From Streptomyces lincolnensis (GTDB taxonomy: Bacteria > Actinomycetota > Actinomycetes > Streptomycetales > Streptomycetaceae), in assembly GCF_001685355.1 (NCBI RefSeq), contig NZ_CP016438.1:7688001-7752000 (forward strand): a stretch of 64,000 nt of DNA. The letters run 5' to 3'. Shown here one piece after another: positions 52,042-60,681 of this stretch; position 1 is the first letter of the stretch; every line of letters starts with the position of its first letter. The translations under genes were made by a program, and so were the position numbers. Below the pieces are notes generated by a model that made no database searches, was not told where the DNA came from, and worked only from the letters and a program-made list of their open reading frames with translations.

Positions 52042-53625
52042 TCATCGCGCAACAGTTGGTTTCGGCTCCGCGTGCGGCGCACAAGACCCCCGCCGCACCG
52101 GAAGCCGCCCCTCCAACAGATACGCCTCGACGTACCCGTTGACACAAGCATTCGGCCCCCCGGCGATCCCATGCGTACCGGCATCCCGCTCGGTCACCAA
52201 CACCGCCCCCGCCAACCGCCGCTGCAACTCCAACGCCCCCTGATACGGCGTAGCGGCATCCCGCTCGGCGGCCAGAACCAAAACAGGCGGCAACTCCCCA
52301 AAGCCCGCCCGCACATCAACCACCTGCTGACGCGGCGCGGGCCAATACGCACAGGGCAGATTCATCCACACGTTGTCCCACGTCTCGAACGGCGCCACCC
52401 GCGCCAGCCGCGTGTTGTCCCGGTCCCACACCTCCCACCGCGTGGGCCAGGGCGCGTCGTTGCACTCGACGGCCGTGTAGACCGCGTTCGCGTTCTCCGC
52501 CTCGGCCGCTGCCTCCGGATGCGGCCCGGCCTGCTCGATGAGCGGCTTGGGGTCACCCTTCAGGTACGCCGACAGCGCGTGCGCGCGATGCGGCCAGTAG
52601 TCGTCGTAGTACCCGGCCGACAGGAACGCGCCCTGCAACTGCCCCGGCCCGACCTTCCCGCCCGCCGGTTTCTTCGCCAGCCGTGCCGCCGCCCTGTCGT
52701 AGCTGCGCTGCACCTCCTGGGCGGTACCGCCCAGCCCGTACACGTCGTCGTGCCGCGCGACCCACTCCCGGAAGTCCGCCCAGCGGCCCTCGAACGCGGC
52801 CGACTGGTCGAGGTTGTTGCGGTACCAGATCTGCTCGGGGTCCGGGTTCACCGCCGAGTCGAACACCATCCGCCGTACGTGCGAGGGGAAGAGGGTGGCG
52901 TACAGCGCCCCCAGGTAGGTGCCGTACGACGCCCCCATGAACGTCAGCCTCTGCTCGCCCAGGGCGGCGCGCAGCACGTCGAGGTCGCGGGCGTTGTTGA
53001 GGGAGGTGTAGTGGCGCAGTGAGTCGCCCGTCCGCTCGGCGCAGCCGCGCGCGTACGCCTTGGCCCGCGCGATGCGCTCCTGCTTGTACGACTCGGAAGG
53101 GTGCGTCGGTGCCTGCGAGGGCGCGGTGAAGAACTTCTTGGGGTCCTTGCAGGACAGCGGGGCGGAACGGCCGACCCCGCGCGGGGCGTAGCCCACGAGG
53201 TCGTAGGCCGCGGCGAGCCGCTTCCACTCGGGGACCACGCCGATCAGCGGGAAGAACATGCCCGAGGCGCCCGGCCCGCCCGGGTTGAAGACCAGGGCGC
53301 CCTGCCGGGGCACCCGGCGCTTGCTGTTGCCGGGGTCCCGGTGGGTGGCCCGCATCCGGCTGACGGTCAGCCGGATCTGCTTGCCGTCGGGGCGCGCGTA
53401 GTCGAGCGGGACGGACACCGTGCCGCACTGGACGCTGCCGGGCAGGTCCTCCACCTTGGGGCAGGTGCCGAAGTCCAGGCCCTCCACGCGGGCGCGCGCG
53501 GCCGCCACGGCGGTGCCGCGCAGTTCGGCCGCGCCCGGGACGGCGGGGGCGCCGTGCGCCGGGGCCGCGGTCAGCGTGGTCAGGAGCAAGGACCCGGCGG
53601 CCGAGTAGAGGGCGGGGGCTCTCAT
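52042..53625 (-). CDS. Secreted alpha/beta-hydrolase, tripeptidyl aminopeptidase-like
   Basis: 527 aa from ATG 53623-53625 with SD AAGGGA. Signal peptide 1-28 (AAPAHGAPA). Catalytic features: NPGGPGASGMFF, YAPRGVGRS, nucleophile Ser in GASYGTYLG, Asp in AERDAATP and His in AGTHGIAGG; C-terminal TAP-like domain. Same family as the protein at 43609. Probably trims tri-peptides from secreted proteins or hydrolyses peptide nutrients. Confidence 0.9.
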   Translation of the reverse strand: MRAPALYSAAGSLLLTTLTAAPAHGAPAVPGAAELRGTAVAAARARVEGLDFGTCPKVEDLPGSVQCGTVSVPLDYARPDGKQIRLTVSRMRATHRDPGNSKRRVPRQGALVFNPGGPGASGMFFPLIGVVPEWKRLAAAYDLVGYAPRGVGRSAPLSCKDPKKFFTAPSQAPTHPSESYKQERIARAKAYARGCAERTGDSLRHYTSLNNARDLDVLRAALGEQRLTFMGASYGTYLGALYATLFPSHVRRMVFDSAVNPDPEQIWYRNNLDQSAAFEGRWADFREWVARHDDVYGLGGTAQEVQRSYDRAAARLAKKPAGGKVGPGQLQGAFLSAGYYDDYWPHRAHALSAYLKGDPKPLIEQAGPHPEAAAEAENANAVYTAVECNDAPWPTRWEVWDRDNTRLARVAPFETWDNVWMNLPCAYWPAPRQQVVDVRAGFGELPPVLVLAAERDAATPYQGALELQRRLAGAVLVTERDAGTHGIAGGPNACVNGYVEAYLLEGRLPVRRGSCAPHAEPKPTVAR

Positions 53626-53742
53626 CGCGTATCCCTTCGGTGCACGGCAGCAACAAAAGGGATGTTTCGTTCGCTCGCGGGTGAAGGCAAGCACCGCCTC
53701 GCCCGATGTGGGCTCAATGCCTCCGTGCGCCCCCGTCGGGCC

Positions 53743-54525
53743 TCACAGCCGCCGGTGCTGCGGCTCGCGGTGGGCGAGGGCCGCGCGCAGGTCCGGTTCG
53801 CCGACCGCGCGGATGCCGTGGACGGCCACCGAGGTCAGATACGTCGGGTCGTCCGCCGCGGAGTACCGGGCCAGGGAGCCGAGGAGCCGCTGTCCGGCGG
53901 GGGAGGCCCAGCGGGCGTACGGGTGGACCTCGATGCGCGCGATGGCCAGGCAGCTGAGTGTGAGCGCGAAGGGGAGCCCGAACCAGAGCGCGACCAGACC
54001 GCGGGGCATGTCCGACGGGGCGGGTGTCAGCAGCGCGATCGCGCCGAGGAGGACGACGGTCACCGCGGCGAGCCGCACCTGGCGGACCCCGGCGGCGACA
54101 TCGGCCCGGGCGTCGTCGGGGACGGCGAGCCCCGCGTCGACCAGCCGGTCGGCGAGGCCGCTGACCGCGTCCGCGGCGGCGGTGGCCTCGCGGACGGGGG
54201 CGATGCGGGACTGCCCCTCCGGTCCGATGGCGCCGATCACCGAGCGCTCCATGTCGTCCCGCCCGCGCGGGTCGACGACGGTCGCCCAGCCGGTGTGGGC
54301 GAGCAGCAGCCGTCGCTGGCGGGCCATGGAGACCAGGGTCAGGTCGGCGACCCGCGCGGGGCCGCCGGACAGGAACGCGGCCTCGTACAGCGTCAGAGCG
54401 TGTGCCCGGCCCGCGGTCGCGGCCTCGGACTCCACGGCCGCCGCGCGCACGGCGGCCAGGCACAGGCGCGTGCACGCCGTACCAGCGGCCGCCCAGGCCA
54501 GTAGCAGGAGAAGGACCCATAACAT
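53743..54525 (-). CDS. TIGR04222-like membrane protein without Cys-rich tail
   Basis: 260 aa. N-terminal membrane segment (MLWVLLLLLAWAAAGTACTR), then the family core LTLYEAAFLSGGPARVADLTLVSMARQRRL and two further membrane segments (about 150-195). TIGR04222 proteins often end in a Gly/Cys-rich low-complexity tail; here the protein stops at HREPQHRRL with no such tail. The family is often found near DUF692 genes, one of which lies 1.2 kb upstream. Function unknown. Confidence 0.8.
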   Translation of the reverse strand: MLWVLLLLLAWAAAGTACTRLCLAAVRAAAVESEAATAGRAHALTLYEAAFLSGGPARVADLTLVSMARQRRLLLAHTGWATVVDPRGRDDMERSVIGAIGPEGQSRIAPVREATAAADAVSGLADRLVDAGLAVPDDARADVAAGVRQVRLAAVTVVLLGAIALLTPAPSDMPRGLVALWFGLPFALTLSCLAIARIEVHPYARWASPAGQRLLGSLARYSAADDPTYLTSVAVHGIRAVGEPDLRAALAHREPQHRRL

Positions 54526-54623
54526 GGGATTTTTCTATGCGACTCGGTCGGGCGGCGCCATGCCCTGGTCATAATCCGCGGCGGAGCGTTGCCGGTATGT
54601 GACGTTCCGGTGGGTGCCGGGAC

Positions 54624-55430
54624 TCAGGAGGTCTCGGGTGCCTGGGGAGGCGGACTGGCGGCGGCGGGCGGGAGCGGATAACTCCCGGACGGCGATGGGG
54701 TCACCGGGTCGGCCGGGGCCACCGGGACCGCCGGCCTGGGGTCGGCCAGTGGGACGGGCGGGGGCGGTGAGGCGGTGATCGGGGGCGTGTCGCCCATCGC
54801 CATGTCCCGGGCGAGCGCGTCGAAGTCGACGTAGCCGGTGGCCTCCAGGACCTTGATGTGGTCCAGCACGGTGGTGTTGGCGTCGTCGGCCAGGGCGCGG
54901 ACGAGGGAGTTACGGGTGCTCGCCCGGACCTCGGCGACGACCGAGAACACCTTGCCGTGCGCCAGCCGCAGGATGTTCGCGAACTGCCGGTCGTAGTCGA
55001 CGCCCTGGGCCCCGTCCATGATCCCGAGCCACTGCCGCTGCTGGTCGGTCGGCTCGTCGGGCAGCTCCAGGCCCAGCTTGACGGCGACGTCACGGACCCG
55101 TTCGTCCAGGAACAGGTGGCCCTCGATGAGGTGTTGGCCCGCCGTGCGGACGGCCGGCGTGGTGCCCTTGTACTGTGCCTGCTGGCCGGCGGGCAGTTCC
55201 CACAGGCCGGCCAGCCGCACCTTCGTGATGAAGTCCCGGTCGAGCGCGGACAGCGGACCGTACTGCGTCGACACGGTCTGGGCGTTGAGCACGTCCACGC
55301 CGGTTCCGGACCGGTCGGCGTACGACCAGAGCGGGAAGATCAGGGCGAACAGGGTCGCCATCAGCCCGGTGATGATGAGCCCGGTGCCGGTGAAGATGCC
55401 CCGGCCTTTGACGGGGGGTCGCGGTCGCAT
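54624..55430 (-). CDS. DUF4142-family membrane-anchored protein
   Basis: 268 aa. One N-terminal membrane segment (GLIITGLMATLFALIFPLW), then a helical DUF4142 domain (DRDFITKVRLAGLWELPAGQQA, GQHLIEGHLFLDERVRDVAVKLG, FANILRLAHGKVFSVVAEVRA) and a Pro-rich C-terminus of about 60 residues. DUF4142 is a ferritin-like four-helix group without known enzyme activity. The extracytoplasmic side is the expected location. Confidence 0.85.
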   Translation of the reverse strand: MRPRPPVKGRGIFTGTGLIITGLMATLFALIFPLWSYADRSGTGVDVLNAQTVSTQYGPLSALDRDFITKVRLAGLWELPAGQQAQYKGTTPAVRTAGQHLIEGHLFLDERVRDVAVKLGLELPDEPTDQQRQWLGIMDGAQGVDYDRQFANILRLAHGKVFSVVAEVRASTRNSLVRALADDANTTVLDHIKVLEATGYVDFDALARDMAMGDTPPITASPPPPVPLADPRPAVPVAPADPVTPSPSGSYPLPPAAASPPPQAPETS

Positions 55431-55679
55431 GGTGCCTCCTGTCGCGGCACCGCACGCTAGTGGGTTTCAGGTGCGGGATTGGCATGTTACTGCGGGGTCC
55501 GGGCCAACTGCCGTACGGGGGCGAATCGTTGCATCAGGGATGAGTCCGGGCGAATGGGGGCGCCTGAATGGGGGGCCTTGTGGGGCAAGCGGGGGCGAAA
55601 GGTGTGGGTCAGGTGTGGGTACGGGATGGAGTGTTAATCCGGGCACACCTGCCCCCGGTCACGGTGGACGCGCGGCCGT

Positions 55680-57020
55680 TCAGCGGCGCAGCAGGACCCG
55701 CCGCGTCGCGCGAGCCAGCCGGACGGCCGCCGGCCTGTGGGCCCTCGGGGCCGGTCCGGACCGCTCCAGCCACCACTCGCGGAGTTGCCGCCGTGCCGAA
55801 GCTTCTTCCAACTGGTGGGCGAGAAGGGCGTGTTCGGCGAAGGCGAGGGCGTCGTGGCGGTAGCCGTCGGTCATCGGGTGGCCGTGGGCGTAGGCGAGGA
55901 AGGCCGGACGATAGGAGGCACCGAGGATGACCGGCAGCTCGGGGGCGACCTTCGCGACCACGTCCGCCCGCTTGCCGGCGAGTGCCCGGGCCTGGACCCC
56001 CAGCCGCACCCGGTCGAACCCTTCGGGCACGGGCGTCCCGGCCACCAGCGCGGACAGCAGCGCGGTCTGCGTGAGGGCGAGGCGCTGTCGGGTGAGGTCG
56101 TCGGCCGACGGGGAAGTGGGCGACGGGGGAGCGGCTGATGGGGCAGACGCGGATGCGACGCGCGCGGTGTCGGCCGCCGCCGTGATCCTGGCGCCGCCGC
56201 CCTTCTCCAGCGCCTCCCGTATCGCCCCCAACTCCCCTTCCAGCTCGGCCGGTTCGGGGAAGTTCTCGTCGCGCTCCAGGAGGACCCCCGGCGGGGAGAC
56301 CCGGGAGGCGAGGTCGGTGAGGATGTCCAGGACGGGGCGCGGGACCGGGTGGGCGTGGCTGTCGTGCCAGACGCCGTCGCGCTCGAAGCCGCCCGCGACA
56401 TGGACGTAGGCGATCGCCTCCAGGGGCAGGTCGGCCAGCGCCTCGGCGGGATCCTCGCCGCGGTTGACGTGGTTGGTGTGCAGGTTCGCCACGTCGATGA
56501 GCAGCCGCACACCGGTGCGGTCGGCCAGGTCGTACAGGAACTGCCCCTCGGTCATCTCCTCGCCGGGCCAGGAGATGAGCGCGGCGATGTTCTCCACCGC
56601 CAGCGGTACCGGCAACGCGTCCTGGGCGGCACGGATGTTCGCGCACAGGACGTCGAGGGCGTCCCGCGTCCGCGGCACGGGCAGCAGATGGCCCGCCTCC
56701 AGACGCGGGGAGGCCGTCAGGGGGCCGCCCGCGCGGACGAACGCGATGTGCTCGGTGACCAGCGGAGAGCCCAGCGCCTCGGCCCGCTCGGCGAGCGCGG
56801 TCAGCTGCCCCTCGTCGGGACGGTCCGCCCCTCCGAGCCCGAGCGAGACCCCGTGCGGCACCACGGTGACCCCCCGCTCACGCAGCCGCCGCAGGGACTC
56901 CGGGAGATGCCCGGGGCACACGTTCTCGGCCACGACCTCGACCCAGTCGACACCCGGCATGCTCTCGACGGCGTCGGCGATCTCCGGCCGCCACCCGATA
57001 CCCGTTCCCAGTCGCTCCAT
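55680..57020 (-). CDS. DUF692 (MNIO) protein fused to a C-terminal partner-like domain
   Basis: 446 aa. Residues 1-265 form the DUF692 TIM barrel; likely iron ligands are visible: His56, His91, Glu143, Asn144, Asp176, His181, His207, Asp220, His222 and Glu249. Such multinuclear non-heme iron oxidases modify Cys, Asp or other residues of ribosomal peptides (for example MbnB, TglH). After an Ala/Ser/Pro linker, residues 310-446 look like the helical partner domain usually coded by a separate gene ([39 protein letters not shown]). No Cys-rich substrate peptide is seen nearby. Substrate unknown. Confidence 0.85.
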   Translation of the reverse strand: MERLGTGIGWRPEIADAVESMPGVDWVEVVAENVCPGHLPESLRRLRERGVTVVPHGVSLGLGGADRPDEGQLTALAERAEALGSPLVTEHIAFVRAGGPLTASPRLEAGHLLPVPRTRDALDVLCANIRAAQDALPVPLAVENIAALISWPGEEMTEGQFLYDLADRTGVRLLIDVANLHTNHVNRGEDPAEALADLPLEAIAYVHVAGGFERDGVWHDSHAHPVPRPVLDILTDLASRVSPPGVLLERDENFPEPAELEGELGAIREALEKGGGARITAAADTARVASASAPSAAPPSPTSPSADDLTRQRLALTQTALLSALVAGTPVPEGFDRVRLGVQARALAGKRADVVAKVAPELPVILGASYRPAFLAYAHGHPMTDGYRHDALAFAEHALLAHQLEEASARRQLREWWLERSGPAPRAHRPAAVRLARATRRVLLRR

Positions 57021-57236
57021 GGTCCGTCCCCCTCCTCGGCCTGTTCCGGATGAGCGGTGCCGCCCTCATGGGCGTGACGGGGGTATGGCCCCGGCACAGG
57101 GCCCCGAACCCCTGGGCGTCCGCCTTCAGAGCAACATTTGAGGTTCGGGTCCCGAAGAGTGGCGCTGCACGGAACACCCGTTCTTCTCAGTACGGGGGAC
57201 AGGACCGGGATGTTCAGACGCGCGCGTCGAGTCGGG

Positions 57237-57953
57237 TCACCGCAGGGCCGGATGGTCGGCGACCACCGTCGCGGACCCGGGCGCGATCTCCGTGAACCCG
57301 GCGTCCCGGACCAACGGCAGCCCGCCGGCCGTGAGTTCGTCCCAGCGGGCGGGGTCCGCGCCGCGTACGGCGAGGGGGAAGCCCGCGTCCCGCCAGGCCG
57401 TCCGCTCCTCCTGCGACAGGTCCCACCAGGCCAGTTGGGCTCCGTGGCCTGCCTGTGCCATCGCCTTGCCGGCCGACATGTCCAGCTCGGGGTTCAGCCA
57501 CAGCACCGGCGTCGAGGTGTCCGCGTCCACAGGGGGCTCCGGATCGTCGAGATCGGTGCCGGACACCTGAAGTCGTGCCAGATCCTTGGGCCATCCGTCC
57601 AACGGCACCGGCGGGAACACCCGCACCTGGGCCGTCTTGCCGCTCACCGTGATGCCGTCCAGCGCCTCGGCGCGCCGCCACTCGGCCCCGCGGGCCCGCC
57701 GCACGACCTTCCGGATCCGGGCGTCCTGCCAGTCCCGCATGACCTGGGCCCACTCTCCGTCGCCGACGGAGCGATGGTCGCTCAGCATGACCAGAACCGC
57801 TCGGGCGGCGGTCTCCAGGGCGTCGGTGCGGGCGGGAGGAGCATCGCGCTCGATACGGACGACCAGGGGCAGCACGAACTGCCGGGTCTCGTCACGCGCG
57901 GTGCGCTCGGACCGGAAGGGACTGTCACCGGGGGGCGGGGGATCAACGCTCAC
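57237..57953 (-). CDS. Peptidyl-tRNA hydrolase 2-like protein
   Basis: 238 aa. The C-terminal half holds the PTH2 core: LNPELDMSAGKAMAQAGHGAQLAWW followed by the VRDAGFTEIAPGSATVVA strand pair. The N-terminal 130 residues are specific to actinobacteria. Expected to release tRNA from stalled peptidyl-tRNA, or to bind another acylated substrate; activity not certain. Confidence 0.8.
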   Translation of the reverse strand: MSVDPPPPGDSPFRSERTARDETRQFVLPLVVRIERDAPPARTDALETAARAVLVMLSDHRSVGDGEWAQVMRDWQDARIRKVVRRARGAEWRRAEALDGITVSGKTAQVRVFPPVPLDGWPKDLARLQVSGTDLDDPEPPVDADTSTPVLWLNPELDMSAGKAMAQAGHGAQLAWWDLSQEERTAWRDAGFPLAVRGADPARWDELTAGGLPLVRDAGFTEIAPGSATVVADHPALR

Positions 57954-57968
57954 GTCGGCCCACCCTAA

Positions 57969-58023
57969 GGGGCGCGGGGCTGTGTCGATTCTGCGGCTCC
58001 GCCGCGTGGGCGCGACCAGCCCC
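57969..58023. repeat. Streptomyces intergenic repeat, copy 2
   Basis: Begins GGGGCGCGGGGCTGTG and ends GCGCGACCAGCCCC; GGGGCTG (57976-57982) pairs with CAGCCCC (58017-58023) around an inner GCGG-CTC-CGCCGC hairpin. Same family as copy 1 and sited before the ABC transporter operon. Confidence 0.6.
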
Positions 58024-58051
58024 TGCGTACCCGCGCACGCGACAGGACATG

Positions 58052-58924
58052 ATGATCCCCATGCATCGCGCTCTACGGCTCGACAACGTGGGCCGCCGCT
58101 ACAACCTCCGCGGCCCCTGGGTCCTACGCAACGTCGACCTCATGATCAGCCCCGGCGATCTCGTCCGCGTGGAAGGCACCAACGGCACCGGCAAATCCAC
58201 GCTCCTCCGCCTCCTCGCCGGCATCGACGCCCCCACCGAGGGCCGCATCACCGGCCGCCCCCGCACCGCCTACGTCCCCGAGCGCTTCCCGTCGGCCCTC
58301 CCCTTCACCCCGGCCGGCTACCTCACCCACCTCGGCGCCGTCCACGGCCTGTCCCGGGCGGCGGCGGCCAGAGCGGCCGACGACTGGCTGCACCGCTTCG
58401 GCGCCACGCCCTACGCCCGCACGCCCATGTCCCAGCTGTCCAAGGGCAGCAGCCAGAAGGTCGCCGTGGCCCAGGCCCTGCTCGCCGACCCCGAGTTGCT
58501 CGTCCTGGACGAGGCGTGGACCGGCCTGGACGCCGCCGCCCGCTCCGAACTGGAGCGTGCGGTCGCCGAACGCACCGCCGCCGGAGGCGCCGTGGTGTTC
58601 GTCGACCACGACCCGAGCCGGCTGGCCGGGGTGCCCGACGCGACGTACGCCGTGCGCGACGGCGCCCTGGACCGCCGTACGGAACAGGTGACGGCACCGG
58701 CCGGTCCGCACGTCGTCGTCGAGGTCCAGGGCCCGCCGGGCGGCCGGCTGCCCGACCTGCCGCTCGCCTCGGCGCGGGAGACCGTCCCGGGCGCGTACCG
58801 GCTGACGGTCCCCGCGTCCCACTCCGACGTCCTGCTCCGCACGCTGCTCACGGCCCGGCCGTCCTGGCACGTGGTGAGCGTGGCCCATGCCGACCTGCCC
58901 CTCGACCAGGAAGACCGCGCGTGA
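58052..58924 (+). CDS. ABC transporter ATPase
   Basis: 290 aa from ATG 58052 (SD GACAGGA; ATGs at 58049 and 58061 also possible). Walker A EGTNGTGKST, signature LSKGSSQKVAVAQALL (variant of LSGGQ), Walker B LLVLDEAWTGLD and switch His in VFVDHDP. About 85 residues follow the core domain. Forms an exporter with the membrane protein whose GTG overlaps its stop (GTGA). Confidence 0.9.
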   Translation: MIPMHRALRLDNVGRRYNLRGPWVLRNVDLMISPGDLVRVEGTNGTGKSTLLRLLAGIDAPTEGRITGRPRTAYVPERFPSALPFTPAGYLTHLGAVHGLSRAAAARAADDWLHRFGATPYARTPMSQLSKGSSQKVAVAQALLADPELLVLDEAWTGLDAAARSELERAVAERTAAGGAVVFVDHDPSRLAGVPDATYAVRDGALDRRTEQVTAPAGPHVVVEVQGPPGGRLPDLPLASARETVPGAYRLTVPASHSDVLLRTLLTARPSWHVVSVAHADLPLDQEDRA

Positions 58925-59592
58925 CCGCCCTGCTCCGCTACCAGACCGCCCTGCTCCTGCGCTCGCAGCGCTGGCTGCCGCCGTTCATCCTGTACGTCGT
59001 CTTCCTGGGCGTCGGTGTGCAGGGCGGGCAGCCCGTGCTCGACTCGCTCGGCTACGCGGCCGCCGCCCTGCTGCCCGTCGCCGCCTGGCTGGTGCGGATC
59101 GGCGTCTCGGGCGAGCCGCCCGCGGCACAGCACTGCGTGGCCTCGGCGGTGGGGCCCGGGCGGGCGCATCTCGCGCGGCTACTGGTGGCGCTGGGCGGCG
59201 CGGCCGTCCTCGGCACGGTCGCGACCGTCGTCGTGACCTGGATCAGCGATCCGGTGAGTTCCGACCACCAGACCCGGGTGCCGGTGCTCCTGGCGGGGGC
59301 CGCCGGGCTGCTCGCCGCGCTGGCCTGCGCCCTGCTGGGCACGGCGATCGGCGCCCTCACCACCTGGCCGGTGCTGCGCACGACCGGCCGGGCGGTTCCC
59401 GCGCTGCTGCTCGCCGCCCTGCTCTCGCTGGTGGTCTCGGGCTCCCCGGCGCAGGCGGCGGTCAGCGGGCTGGTCACCGGCTCGCTGTCGGGCACGGTCG
59501 ACCTGCCCGTGCTCCCGCTCGCCGGCGCCGCCCTGCTCGCGGCGGTCGCCACCGCGGCGGCCTGCGCACTCACCGCCCGCAGGTCACCCTGA
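58921..59592 (+). CDS. ABC transporter membrane protein
   Basis: 223 aa, about six membrane segments (PPFILYVVFLGVGVQ, GYAAAALLPVAAWLV, LLVALGGAAVLGTVATVVV and others). Sequence is poorly conserved as in ABC-2 type small exporters. Translationally coupled to the ATPase gene. Substrate unknown. Confidence 0.85.
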   Translation: MTALLRYQTALLLRSQRWLPPFILYVVFLGVGVQGGQPVLDSLGYAAAALLPVAAWLVRIGVSGEPPAAQHCVASAVGPGRAHLARLLVALGGAAVLGTVATVVVTWISDPVSSDHQTRVPVLLAGAAGLLAALACALLGTAIGALTTWPVLRTTGRAVPALLLAALLSLVVSGSPAQAAVSGLVTGSLSGTVDLPVLPLAGAALLAAVATAAACALTARRSP

Positions 59593-59763
59593 ACAGGCCG
59601 TCCGCTGGGCTTCCTGCCACTCGCACACGGGGCACAGCGTGATCCCCTTGTACGACTCCGGATACTCCGTCGGCTCCCGGCACAGCACACACTCCGCGTA
59701 CGGCGGCCCCTCCGCCGTCGGCGGCTTCACCGCGTCGCGGATCGTGCAGTAGTCCTCGCTCAT
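59584..59763 (-). CDS. Small zinc-ribbon-like protein
   Basis: 59 aa, starting at ATG 59761-59763 behind GGAGGA. It has two CxxC pairs, CVLC (about 27-30) and CPVC (about 45-48), which can hold one zinc ion; EDYCTIRDAVKPPTAEGPPY precedes them. Its end overlaps the convergent ABC gene by nine bases. Function unknown; small proteins of this kind are conserved in Streptomyces. Confidence 0.75.
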   Translation of the reverse strand: MSEDYCTIRDAVKPPTAEGPPYAECVLCREPTEYPESYKGITLCPVCEWQEAQRTACSG

Positions 59764-59781
59764 TCCTCCAGCGTAGGACGC

Positions 59782-60621
59782 TCACGGCCGGCCGTCGGCG
59801 GTGCCGATCAGCTCGGACACCTTCACGAACCGGTAGCCCCGCTCGCGCAGCTCGGGTACGACCCTCCGCACGGCCCGTTCGGTCGCCGGGGCGGCGCTGC
59901 GCGTGCAGTGCAGCACGACCACCGACCCCGGCCGCACCCCCTGAAGCACCTGCCGGGCGACCGCGTCCGCGTCCGTCGCGAAGGCGTCCCCGCCCACCAC
60001 GTCCCACTGCACGGCGGTGACACCGGCCGGGGCCAGCGCCTTCAGGGCCTTCCGGTCGTGACACCCGCCCGGGAAACGGAAGTACGGCATCGGATCCCGC
60101 ACCCCGGCCTTGCGGAACGCGGCGTACGCCCGTTCCACGTCCGACCGCATCCGGTCCGCGGAGACGGTCGGCAGCCCGTAGCAGTCCTCGGTGAAGGCGT
60201 AGTGGCTGTAGGAGTGGTTGGCGACCTCGAAGAGCGGATCACGCCCGATGGAGCGCGCCTGCACCGGGTACTCCTCGGCCCAGCGCCCCGTCATGAACAC
60301 CGTCGACGGCACCTCCAGCGCCCGCAGCGTCGCGATCAGCTCCGGGTTGTCGAACCGCTCACCCGCCGCCGCACGCGGCCCCTGGCCGGCGGTCATGTCC
60401 GCGTCGAAGGTGAGCGCGACGACCTTGCCCCGCGTCCGGGGGCCGTTCCTGAACACCGGGGTCAGCGCGGCCGGTCCGGGGGCGAGCGTGGGGGGCCGGG
60501 AGGGCACCGGCGCCGAAGGAGCCGGGCGGGCGGCCGACGGTTCCCGGTCGGTGCCGCACCCGGTGAGGACGGCGGCGCTCAGGACACAGGCGAGGGTGAC
60601 ATGGCGTACACGAGTGATCAC
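59782..60621 (-). CDS. Polysaccharide deacetylase lipoprotein (NodB domain)
   Basis: 279 aa from GTG 60619-60621. Lipobox LTGC at about 22. NodB motifs: TFDADMT (catalytic base and metal Asp), NHSYSH (HxxxH metal pair), RFPGGCHD and late VVVLHC. Removes acetyl groups from a surface or peptidoglycan glycan on the outer side of the membrane. Confidence 0.9.
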   Translation of the reverse strand: MITRVRHVTLACVLSAAVLTGCGTDREPSAARPAPSAPVPSRPPTLAPGPAALTPVFRNGPRTRGKVVALTFDADMTAGQGPRAAAGERFDNPELIATLRALEVPSTVFMTGRWAEEYPVQARSIGRDPLFEVANHSYSHYAFTEDCYGLPTVSADRMRSDVERAYAAFRKAGVRDPMPYFRFPGGCHDRKALKALAPAGVTAVQWDVVGGDAFATDADAVARQVLQGVRPGSVVVLHCTRSAAPATERAVRRVVPELRERGYRFVKVSELIGTADGRP

Positions 60622-60681
60622 CGTACGAACGTAGGATGATCACCTCTCCGAGGAGGCAGGCGCGGCGGGGATGTCACCCGG

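Noticed and set aside
53626..53742. Frameshifted Cys-rich tail of the TIGR04222-like gene
   Set aside because: Reading the other frames past the stop gives only one Cys near the end and no Gly/Cys repeats, so the tail seems absent rather than shifted.
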